Part shown: piece by piece, positions 1-5,791 of the stretch
Layout: every line of letters starts with the position of its first letter
Numbering within the stretch: position 1 is the first letter of the stretch
DNA from: Thioploca sp.
Lineage (GTDB): Bacteria; Pseudomonadota; Gammaproteobacteria; Beggiatoales; Beggiatoaceae
Direction of reading: 5' to 3'
NCBI GenBank assembly: GCA_011371325.1
Contig: DRQV01000155.1
Location: 1 to 7,558, forward strand
DNA: 7,558 nucleotides
The notes under the pieces: generated by a model
What the model saw: the letters and a program-made list of their open reading frames with translations, nothing else
Told to the model about the DNA's origin: nothing
Databases searched by the model: none
Translations under genes and position numbers: made by a program

Positions 1-612
1 ATCACATAAATTACGTAATTTAGCTAAGTAATCAGTATCAGGAATAGATATTCCACCTTCGCCGGTTATTGGCTCAACCAATATTGCTACTACTTGCGAG
101 TATTGTTCGGCAATTTTAATTATTGCTGCAACATCATTGTATGGAACTCTTACAAATCCCTCTACCAATGGGGCAAATCCTTGTTGGACTTTAAGATTAC
201 CAGTAGCTGATAAAGTTGCAAAAGTTCTGCCATGAAAAGAACCTTCAGTTACAATTACAATTGGTTGGGTATATTTTTTTTGATTTCCATATAAACGGGC
301 AATTTTTAAAGCGGTTTCATTAGCTTCGGCTCCAGAATTACAGAAAAAAGCTCGTTCCATATTGGTTATTTTTACTAATTTATCAGCTAATTCTTGTTGA
401 TTAGCTATCTTATAAAGATTGGATGTATGTAACAGTTGACCAGCTTGTTCACAAATTGCGGCTGTTACTGCTGGATGGGCATGTCCAAGTCCGCAAACAG
501 CTATTCCAGATAAAGCATCTAAATAACGTTTGCCTTGAGTATCCCATAACCAAGCTCCTTCACCTTTAGTAAAGGTAACTGGTAAGCTATTATAATTAGG
601 CATTGTTGACAT
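1..612 (-). CDS. argD: Acetylornithine/succinyl-DAP aminotransferase, N-terminal part (runs off window)
   Basis: PLP-dependent class-III aminotransferase of arginine synthesis. The family converts N-acetylglutamate semialdehyde to N-acetylornithine and often also serves the succinyl-DAP step of lysine and peptidoglycan synthesis. The first 204 codons are present, about half of the usual 390-400 residues. The frame is open to base 1, so the PLP-binding lysine lies outside. Visible family marks are GHAHP (43-47), LLHTSNLY (60-67), the cofactor phosphate loop NSGAEANETALK (92-103), GSFHGRT (124-130) and VEPITGEGG (179-187). Two in-frame ATGs (612 and 603) are possible. I chose 612 because a TGGGGA ribosome-binding site (618-623) sits 5 bases upstream of it. 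A terminator-like hairpin lies directly upstream, so expression must pass it or start within it. The arginine-pathway assignment over related transaminases such as AstC is from overall similarity and is fairly safe. Confidence 0.93.
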   Translation of the reverse strand, partial: MSTMPNYNSLPVTFTKGEGAWLWDTQGKRYLDALSGIAVCGLGHAHPAVTAAICEQAGQLLHTSNLYKIANQQELADKLVKITNMERAFFCNSGAEANETALKIARLYGNQKKYTQPIVIVTEGSFHGRTFATLSATGNLKVQQGFAPLVEGFVRVPYNDVAAIIKIAEQYSQVVAILVEPITGEGGISIPDTDYLAKLRNLCD

Positions 613-617
613 GAATA

Positions 618-623
618 TCCCCA
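618..623 (-). promoter_or_regulatory. argD ribosome-binding site
   Basis: TGGGGA on the minus strand, 5 bases before the ATG at 612. It favours 612 over the second in-frame ATG at 603. It abuts the T-tract of the upstream hairpin. A UCCUC segment of that hairpin (647-643) could pair with GGGGA (622-618) as an alternative fold; this is inference. Confidence 0.55.
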
Positions 624-652
624 AAATAAAAAAGCAGCCCCAGAGGACTGCT
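623..652 (-). terminator. Rho-independent terminator or attenuator between the DUF4426 gene and argD
   Basis: Minus-strand RNA forms an 8-pair stem (652-645 with 640-633: AGCAGUCC against GGGCUGCU with one U·G pair) closed by a UCUG loop. It is followed by a T-rich tract, TTTTT-A-TTTT (632-623). This is a classic intrinsic terminator for the DUF4426 gene, whose stop codon is 27 bases upstream. It ends only ten bases before the argD ATG, leaving no room for a separate downstream promoter. No leader peptide is visible between 653 and 679. In the plus direction the stem has a C-A mismatch and no T-run, so it acts on the minus strand. Confidence 0.8.
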
Positions 653-679
653 ATATATTAATCTGTTTAAAATGATAAA

Positions 680-1126
680 TTAATCTATAAAAAATTGCTG
701 TTCAAATTTTATCGTATGAGTTTTATCGCCTGGAGTAACTTGCAAGTCAAATTTGATTATTTCTTGATTAGCAACGGTAAAATCAGCGATGTAATAAATA
801 GCATTTTCCTCATTAACTTGGCGAATTTTAATATTTTTTGGCTGACCAATAAAATTAGTAACTTTAGCTTTTATAACAGCAGTAACAGCCTCAGTTTGAG
901 AAACTTTATCTTTACCAATTTTACGTATTGAAATATTCAGCATTGCTCTTTTTTTGCTACGTTTAATATTATAAGTTTTGGCAACTTTAGCAGTTAAAAA
1001 ATTAGTACTAAACGCATTGTAATGAATTATGTAACCATCATCAGTTTCCATTTGCCGGTCATCAGAAGCATAAACCGAGAAACTTAATAATACAATTAAT
1101 ATTGAATATAAAGTTTGTCTAATCAT
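680..1126 (-). CDS. DUF4426 family secreted protein
   Basis: A 148-residue protein with an N-terminal signal peptide: a hydrophobic core at residues 6-18 and a likely cleavage after Ala20 (VYA/SDD), so it should be periplasmic or otherwise exported. The mature part matches what I know of the DUF4426 family of gammaproteobacteria. Matching elements are YIIHYNAFSTNFLT near residue 32, the A-x-x-Y-x-IKRSKKRAMLNISI segment, the NFIGQ motif, AIYYIADFTV, and the ending KFEQQFF. Length is typical for the family and no function is established for it. The start is well supported: GGAGAA lies 7 bases upstream and the signal peptide begins there. The gene has its own promoter just after rseP and ends at the hairpin at 623-652, so it probably forms a single-gene transcript. 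Confidence 0.85.
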   Translation of the reverse strand: MIRQTLYSILIVLLSFSVYASDDRQMETDDGYIIHYNAFSTNFLTAKVAKTYNIKRSKKRAMLNISIRKIGKDKVSQTEAVTAVIKAKVTNFIGQPKNIKIRQVNEENAIYYIADFTVANQEIIKFDLQVTPGDKTHTIKFEQQFFID

Positions 1127-1130
1127 AATT

Positions 1131-1137
1131 TTTCTCC
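1131..1137 (-). promoter_or_regulatory. Ribosome-binding site of the DUF4426 gene
   Basis: GGAGAAA on the minus strand, with the GGAG core at 1137-1134, 7 bases before the ATG. It is the best Shine-Dalgarno in the window and fixes the start at 1126. Confidence 0.75.
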
Positions 1138-1166
1138 ATTAGATTTTAGATTAGAACTTAAATTTC

Positions 1167-1189
1167 ATATTAAAAATAGTATTTAATAT
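1167..1189. repeat. AT-only 8-bp inverted repeat in the leader of the DUF4426 gene
   Basis: ATATTAAA (1167-1174) and TTTAATAT (1182-1189) form a perfect 8-base inverted repeat around a 7-base spacer. It lies about 45 bases downstream of the predicted transcription start and 40 upstream of the ATG. It could be an operator or a weak RNA hairpin. In DNA this AT-rich, chance is also a fair explanation. Confidence 0.35.
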
Positions 1190-1238
1190 CAAATAGGTTA
1201 GTAAAGATATAGTTAAAGTCTAAAATATCAATAGATAA

Positions 1239-1268
1239 ATTATACCAATAATTTTATTAATATTACAA
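1239..1268 (-). promoter_or_regulatory. Extended -10 promoter for the DUF4426 gene
   Basis: On the minus strand: -35 TTGTAA (1268-1263), an 18-base spacer, and a perfect -10 TATAAT (1244-1239) preceded by TGG, which makes an extended -10 (TGnTATAAT). Transcription would start near 1232, leaving a leader of about 105 bases. The -35 box lies just past the rseP stop codon, so the DUF4426 gene can be expressed independently of rseP. This is the most convincing promoter in the window, judged by consensus match only. Confidence 0.65.
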
Positions 1269-1270
1269 AC

Positions 1271-2626
1271 TTAATTAAATAAACGTTCTAAATCATTAAA
1301 GATTGCTAGTCCCATTAGACATAACAGTAAGATTAATCCAATCCGTTGTAGAAAATATTCAGTATTTTCAGTTACTGGACTACCTTTAATAAATTCAATT
1401 AAATAAAAGAATAAATGTCCTCCATCTAATAAAGGTACTGGTAATAAATTAATAATTCCTAAACTAACACTGATTAATCCCAAAAACGATAAGAAAGCTG
1501 ACATTCCTAGTTGAGAAGTTTTTCCGGCAAATTCAGCAATGGTAATTGGACCGCTTATATGTTCATATGAAACTTGCAAAGTCAACATTTTTGCCATAAC
1601 TTGTAAAGTCAATATACTTATTTCCCAGCTTTTTTTAGTTCCTTCTATTAAAGCTTGACCTAGACTATATTGTTCTAATCCTTGATATTTATCTGGAATC
1701 ATATAATCTGTTGGCCCATAAACTCCAACTCGCCCTTTACCTTCAACGTTAGCTGGAATTACAGTTAAATTTATATTTTGCTGATTGCGTTTAATATCTA
1801 CAACAATTTTTTGGCCAGGATGTTGTTTAATATAATCTGCCCAATCATACCAATCATTAATTTGCTGGCCATCTAAAGCTAGAATTATATCTCCAGTTTG
1901 AAATCCAGCTTGTTGAGCTGGAGTATCCGGCATTATTTTTCCAAGCATAGCTGGCGGAGGTGGACGATATGGTTTAAATCCAATTTTTGTAAAAAATTCC
2001 CCACCTGCAATATCATCAATTGTAAGGTTGGTTAAATCTATATTTAATTTATATTGCCGATTTTGTTCTGTAAGTACCGAATAGGTTATAGTATCTTTTT
2101 CATTTAAAACTTGTTCTAAAGTGGTTTGAATAATACTTTCCCAGTGCAAAGTTGGCTTATCATTCACTGCTATAATTTGATAACCAGATTGAAACCCAGA
2201 TTGTTCGGCTATACTTTGTGGTTCAATATCGCCCACAAAGGCTTTCATTCCAGTTATTCCAATCATATACATCATTGCGTAAACAATAATTGCAAAAATA
2301 AAGTTAAATAAAGGACCTGCAAAGACGATAGCCGAACGTACTTTTAATGATTGTCTATTAAATGCTCGATGAACTTCTTCTGGAGCAACTTCATCTTCCC
2401 GTTCATCTAACATTTTAACGTAGCCACCTAGAGGAATGGTAGCTATTACAAATTCAGTTTTATCCTTACCAAAGCAACGTGACCATAATGGATGGCCAAA
2501 TCCAATTGAAAAACGTAAAATTTTTACTCTTAAAAGACGTGCTACCCAATAATGACCAAATTCATGCACAGTTACCAAAATACCGATGACGAATATAAAA
2601 GCTAATATGTTTTCTATAATTGACAT
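1271..2626 (-). CDS. rseP: RseP inner-membrane site-2 zinc metalloprotease
   Basis: Intramembrane protease of the M50 family. In E. coli it cuts the anti-sigma factor RseA after DegS and clears remnant signal peptides. The 451 residues match the usual length of about 450. Seen in order: transmembrane segment 1 with the zinc motif HEFGH (21-25, catalytic Glu22); the membrane-reentrant region LGGYVKMLDERE (66-77); a second hydrophobic segment (about 98-122); two PDZ domains (about 128-215 and 222-310, each with a GFQ-x-G-x-x-I core); SGPI (358-361); and transmembrane segment 3 carrying NLLPVPLLDGGH (393-404) with the third zinc ligand Asp401. A last hydrophobic segment spans 426-446. All catalytic residues are present. 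The start puts HEFGH one residue earlier than in E. coli RseP, so it is credible although there is no clear Shine-Dalgarno. The usual neighbours dxr, cdsA and bamA are absent: alaS is upstream and a DUF4426 gene downstream. Confidence 0.96.
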   Translation of the reverse strand: MSIIENILAFIFVIGILVTVHEFGHYWVARLLRVKILRFSIGFGHPLWSRCFGKDKTEFVIATIPLGGYVKMLDEREDEVAPEEVHRAFNRQSLKVRSAIVFAGPLFNFIFAIIVYAMMYMIGITGMKAFVGDIEPQSIAEQSGFQSGYQIIAVNDKPTLHWESIIQTTLEQVLNEKDTITYSVLTEQNRQYKLNIDLTNLTIDDIAGGEFFTKIGFKPYRPPPPAMLGKIMPDTPAQQAGFQTGDIILALDGQQINDWYDWADYIKQHPGQKIVVDIKRNQQNINLTVIPANVEGKGRVGVYGPTDYMIPDKYQGLEQYSLGQALIEGTKKSWEISILTLQVMAKMLTLQVSYEHISGPITIAEFAGKTSQLGMSAFLSFLGLISVSLGIINLLPVPLLDGGHLFFYLIEFIKGSPVTENTEYFLQRIGLILLLCLMGLAIFNDLERLFN

Positions 2627-2698
2627 AATTTGTATAGGAAGGCTATATCTTTGTTAGTTATTAAGTTAAAAAATTGTGCTGTATTTATTTAAGAAGGT

Positions 2699-2714
2699 TA
2701 ATATGATGATATTA
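2699..2714. repeat. Small AT inverted repeat upstream of rseP
   Basis: TAATAT (2699-2704) and ATATTA (2709-2714) flank GATG, a perfect 6-base inverted repeat. It lies about 75 bases before the rseP start and could be an operator or chance in AT-rich DNA. Confidence 0.25.
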
Positions 2715-2756
2715 GTTTAGATAGTTTATCATATGCATTCTTAATAGCAATGAAGG

Positions 2757-2825
2757 TAACCACAAGGGATTTACAATTTTCATATGTGGTTATTAAAATT
2801 GCCAAACCACTGTGTGAGTAATCCC
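2757..2825. repeat. Interlocking inverted repeats, possible structured RNA or remnant element end
   Basis: Four arm pairs overlap in 69 bases. TAACCACA (2757-2764) pairs with TGTGGTTA (2785-2792), 8 of 8. CAATTTT (2774-2780) pairs with AAAATTG (2795-2801), 7 of 7. GGGATT (2766-2771) pairs with AATCCC (2820-2825), extended by AC/GT after one bulged base. GTGGTT (2786-2791) can instead pair with AACCAC (2805-2810). The first two pairs cross, giving a pseudoknot topology; the first and last are mutually exclusive. The arms are more GC-rich than nearby spacers. I recognise no known riboswitch, small RNA or insertion-sequence end. Strand of any transcript is unknown. Confidence 0.4.
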
Positions 2826-2886
2826 GTTGCCCTGATAATGATACATCCTATTTAAAAATAGCTTTCTGCGTAATATCACCATTCAA

Positions 2887-5484
2887 TTACAAACGTTCTG
2901 TCACCCAAGCAGTCACACTTTGCAAAGTTGCTGGCAATTTATCCAATTCACTACCACCACCTTGAGCCATATCCGGTCGGCCACCACCTTTACCACCAAC
3001 TTGAATAGCAATATATTTCATCAAATCTCCAGCTTTAATTTTACTAGTAAGATCAGCTGTAACTGCGGCAACTAGTGATATTCTATTATCTTTTATTCCA
3101 GCTAATAAAATTACTCCTGTGACTAGTTTACTTTTTATCTGATCTGCAATAGTGCGAAGCTGTTTCATATCCACATTATCTATGGAGGTTGCTAATAATT
3201 TAATACCTTTAATTTCAATAGCTTGATTAACTAAATCAGAGCCTTGGCTATTAGCTAATTTGGCTTGCAATCGGGATAACTCTTTTTCTAAACTACGATT
3301 TTGTTCCAATATTTGAATAATTCTTTCTTCTACAGATTCGAGATTAGTTTTCAAATTATTACTAATATTTTGTAGAGTTATTTCTATATTAGTAATCCAA
3401 TCTAATGCTTTCTCACCCGTAATAGCCTCAATCCGTCTTACTCCAGCTGCAATCCCAGTTTCTGTCACAATTTTAAACAAGCCAATATCGCCGATCCGCT
3501 TAACGTGAGTACCACCGCATAATTCGGTAGAAAATTTGCCGATAGAAAGCACTCGTACCTGTTGTGAATATTTTTCCCCAAATAAAGCTGTTGCCCCACT
3601 ATTCATCGCAGTTTCCAAGTCCATAACTTCAGTTTGTACTGGAGTATTTAATAAAATTTGCTGATTAACTATCCGTTCTATCTGAAGCAATTGTTCATTA
3701 GTAACTGGTTCAAAATGAGAAAAATCAAAGCGTAATCTTGCCATTGCTACTAAAGAACCTCTCTGTTTTACATGTTCACCGAGAACTTGACGTAATGCAG
3801 CGTGTAATAAATGGGTTGCAGTATGATTACGAGCAGTAGCTAAACGGAATTGAGTATTAATTTGGGTTAGTAACTGCTCTCCTATTTTAATGCTACCTGA
3901 AGACATTTTACCAATATGAACATTAGCTTGACCCATTTTTTTAGTATCATTTACTATAAACATTGAATTACGAGCAAATATTTGGCCTTGATCACCAACT
4001 TGTCCACCAGACTCGGCATAGAATGGAGTTTGTTGTAAAACTATCTGTCCATCTTGCCCTGCATCTAGTTTTTCTACTAATTTACCAGCATGAAAGATAG
4101 CTGTCACTAAACTATATGAACTAATATGTTCATAACCAATAAATTCACTTTCTAATTCAATATCTTGAGTTGTTTGACTCATATCCAAATCAAATTGACT
4201 GGCAGTACTGCTACGGGAACGTTGTTGAGCCATTTCAGCTTCAAAACCAACCATATCTACTTGTAAATTACGTTCTCTGGCAATATCAGCAGTCAAATCA
4301 GTGGGAAAACCATAAGTATCGTATAATTTAAAAACTAGTTGACCAGATAAAGTTTTATCGGTTAAATTAGTAATTTCTTGTTCCAATAAACCCATTCCTC
4401 GATCTAAAGTGTCAGCAAATCGTTCTTCTTCTTGCTTTAAAATATGAGCCACTAATTCTTGATTTTTGGATAATTCTGGATATACTGCTCCCATTTGCTG
4501 TTCTAAAAATCCAACTAAATTATAAAAAAATACTTCTCTTAATCCCAGTTTATGTCCATGCCGAATTGCTCTGCGAATTATACGGCGTAATACATAGCCA
4601 CGACCTTCATTGGCTGGCACAATTCCATCAATAATTAAAAAACTACACGCTCTAATATGATCGGCAATCACTCGCAGGGAATTATTAGTCAAGTCATTAC
4701 AATTGGCTAAAGTTGCTATATCTTTAATTATATTTTGAAATAAATCAATATCGTAATTATTATGCACATTTTGTAAAATAGTAGCTAATCGTTCTAAACC
4801 CATACCAGTATCGACTGAAGGCTTCGGTAGAGGAGTTATATTCCCTTGGGAATCACGGTTAAATTGCATGAAAACTAAATTCCAAATTTCAATATACCGA
4901 TCTCCATCTGCTTCTGGAGTTCCTGGTGGTCCCCCAGCTATTTCCGAACCATGATCATAAAAAATTTCTGAACAAGGCCCACAAGGTCCAGTATCTCCCA
5001 TTGACCAAAAATTATCATCTTCACCACAACGAGAAAATCTAGTTGGATCAATTTTTATCTCTTTTAGCCAAATATTGGCAGCTTCATCATCTTGTTGATA
5101 AACTGTAATCCAAAGTTTTTCTGGTGGTAATTTGATTACTTCGGTTAAAAATTCCCAAGCAAATTGAATTGCATCTCGTTTGAAATAGTCGCCAAAACTA
5201 AAATTACCTAACATTTCAAAGAAGGTATGATGGCGAGCGGTATAACCAACGTTTTCTAAGTCATTATGTTTACCACCAGCTCGAACACAGCGTTGACAGG
5301 TAGTTGCTCTGGTATAATTGCGTGATTCAAGTCCTAGAAAGGTGTCTTTAAATTGCACCATACCAGCGTTAGTGAATAGTAAAGTTGGATCATTGGCAGG
5401 GACTAATGGGCTGCTGGGAACAATAGTATGGCCTTTGGAGGCGAAATAATCTAAAAATGCTTGGCGTAATTCGGAAACTGTCAT
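2887..5484 (-). CDS. alaS: Alanyl-tRNA synthetase
   Basis: Cytoplasmic class-II enzyme that charges tRNA-Ala and hydrolyses mischarged Ser/Gly-tRNA-Ala. Its 865 residues are close to the 876 of E. coli. The catalytic domain starts with RQAFLDYFASKGH (7-19). It carries RAGGKHNDLENVG (68-80), motif 2 ARHHTFFEMLGNFSFGDYF (83-101), and motif 3 GRGYVLRR (293-300). The editing domain has both zinc-site halves: HTATH (554-558) and CGGTH (656-660). A coiled-coil-like stretch (about 700-745) leads to the C-Ala domain with the glycine-rich GGKGGGRPDMAQGGG (830-844). The start is where the family begins, yet the bases before it (AACCGACT) contain no Shine-Dalgarno. The common neighbours recA and recX are not present. 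E. coli AlaRS represses its own promoter; nothing here proves that. Confidence 0.98.
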   Translation of the reverse strand: MTVSELRQAFLDYFASKGHTIVPSSPLVPANDPTLLFTNAGMVQFKDTFLGLESRNYTRATTCQRCVRAGGKHNDLENVGYTARHHTFFEMLGNFSFGDYFKRDAIQFAWEFLTEVIKLPPEKLWITVYQQDDEAANIWLKEIKIDPTRFSRCGEDDNFWSMGDTGPCGPCSEIFYDHGSEIAGGPPGTPEADGDRYIEIWNLVFMQFNRDSQGNITPLPKPSVDTGMGLERLATILQNVHNNYDIDLFQNIIKDIATLANCNDLTNNSLRVIADHIRACSFLIIDGIVPANEGRGYVLRRIIRRAIRHGHKLGLREVFFYNLVGFLEQQMGAVYPELSKNQELVAHILKQEEERFADTLDRGMGLLEQEITNLTDKTLSGQLVFKLYDTYGFPTDLTADIARERNLQVDMVGFEAEMAQQRSRSSTASQFDLDMSQTTQDIELESEFIGYEHISSYSLVTAIFHAGKLVEKLDAGQDGQIVLQQTPFYAESGGQVGDQGQIFARNSMFIVNDTKKMGQANVHIGKMSSGSIKIGEQLLTQINTQFRLATARNHTATHLLHAALRQVLGEHVKQRGSLVAMARLRFDFSHFEPVTNEQLLQIERIVNQQILLNTPVQTEVMDLETAMNSGATALFGEKYSQQVRVLSIGKFSTELCGGTHVKRIGDIGLFKIVTETGIAAGVRRIEAITGEKALDWITNIEITLQNISNNLKTNLESVEERIIQILEQNRSLEKELSRLQAKLANSQGSDLVNQAIEIKGIKLLATSIDNVDMKQLRTIADQIKSKLVTGVILLAGIKDNRISLVAAVTADLTSKIKAGDLMKYIAIQVGGKGGGRPDMAQGGGSELDKLPATLQSVTAWVTERL

Positions 5485-5606
5485 AGTCGGTTAAATATAT
5501 GATTATTTGATAGATAATTAGGTATTTTAAGATGGGTAAAATGTAAAATTAACTTTTTTATCATGTAATACTTTAAATAATACTACACCATTCAATATCA
5601 TAATTA
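5485..5606. other. alaS upstream region
   Basis: A 122-base AT-rich leader between the 57-codon ORF and alaS. It holds a weak promoter candidate (5524-5552) and a direct repeat TAATACT (plus strand 5566-5572 and 5578-5584, period 12). No hairpin with a T-run is visible, so no terminator separates the upstream genes from alaS. Confidence 0.4.
5524..5552 (-). promoter_or_regulatory. Weak promoter candidate for alaS
   Basis: Minus strand: -35 TTAATT (5552-5547, 3 of 6 consensus bases), a 17-base spacer, -10 TAAAAT (5529-5524, 5 of 6). Transcription would start near 5517 and leave a leader of about 33 bases. Such matches are common by chance in AT-rich DNA. Confidence 0.3.
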
Positions 5607-5780
5607 TTACATATATTTGGGATTTTTACTTTTTTTAATCCAATCACTTAATTTATCTTCCTGATTTACTTGATTTATGGTAACAACAATTCCTTTGTTT
5701 CTTACATAATCTATCCAATCCCAAAATCCTGAATAAATTTCAAATCTATAGTATTGATTTAATGATTTTTTTAAGCACAT
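5607..5780 (-). CDS. Hypothetical 57-residue small protein
   Basis: ATG at 5780 to TAA at 5607-5609, starting 11 bases after the der stop codon. The product is lysine-, aromatic- and isoleucine-rich, with a central EIYSGFWDWIDYVRNKG (15-30 region), then IVVTINQVNQ and a charged tail SDWIKKSKNPKYM. The three tryptophans and balanced acidic and basic residues look more like a folded protein than random AT-rich translation. There is no signal peptide or membrane segment. The ribosome-binding site is poor (an A-rich AAAAAG directly before the ATG), though translation could follow from der by reinitiation. The frame stays open upstream into the der 3' end, without another ATG there. I do not recognise the family. 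It may be a real small gene, the end of a decayed gene, or a chance ORF. Confidence 0.5.
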   Translation of the reverse strand: MCLKKSLNQYYRFEIYSGFWDWIDYVRNKGIVVTINQVNQEDKLSDWIKKSKNPKYM

Positions 5781-5791
5781 CTTTTTAAATA

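Larger units (their letters stand above)
2627..2886. other. 260-base alaS-rseP gap with possible gene remnant
   Basis: No complete gene is supported here. On the minus strand a frame is open from 2847 to a TAA at 2698-2700 (49 codons after a TAG at 2848-2850). It reads like protein (for example TYENCKSLVVTFIAIKNAYD) but has no good start except a TTG at codon 16 and no ribosome-binding site. On the plus strand another frame is open from 2702 to 2821, with an ATG at 2750 giving 23 residues. Both cannot be real, and either could be the decayed end of a lost gene or insertion. The centre (2757-2825) is packed with inverted repeats. No intrinsic terminator for alaS and no strong promoter for rseP can be seen; a weak candidate for rseP is TTAACT, 16 bases, TATAGC, about 25 bases before its start. 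Confidence 0.35.

Noticed and set aside
695..931. Plus-strand ORF of 78 codons
   Set aside because: It lies wholly antisense to the DUF4426 gene, which has a signal peptide, family motifs, promoter and ribosome-binding site. The plus frame is a shadow.
2126..2311. Plus-strand ORF of 61 codons
   Set aside because: Antisense to the PDZ and membrane region of rseP; no family resemblance or start signal.
2811..2854. Short minus-strand ATG ORF of 17 codons in the alaS-rseP gap
   Set aside because: Too short, no ribosome-binding site, and it overlaps the inverted-repeat region and other equally plausible frames.
2826..2886. Resemblance of the plus strand (CCCTGATAATGATA followed by a small hairpin) to the central bubble of 6S RNA
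   Set aside because: Only a short patch is similar. The matching second half would have to run into the alaS 3' end, and no closing stem is found.
5566..5584. Direct repeat TAATACT upstream of alaS as an AlaRS autoregulatory operator
   Set aside because: It is a 7-base AT-rich direct repeat and not a palindrome flanking a mapped start; chance is likely.
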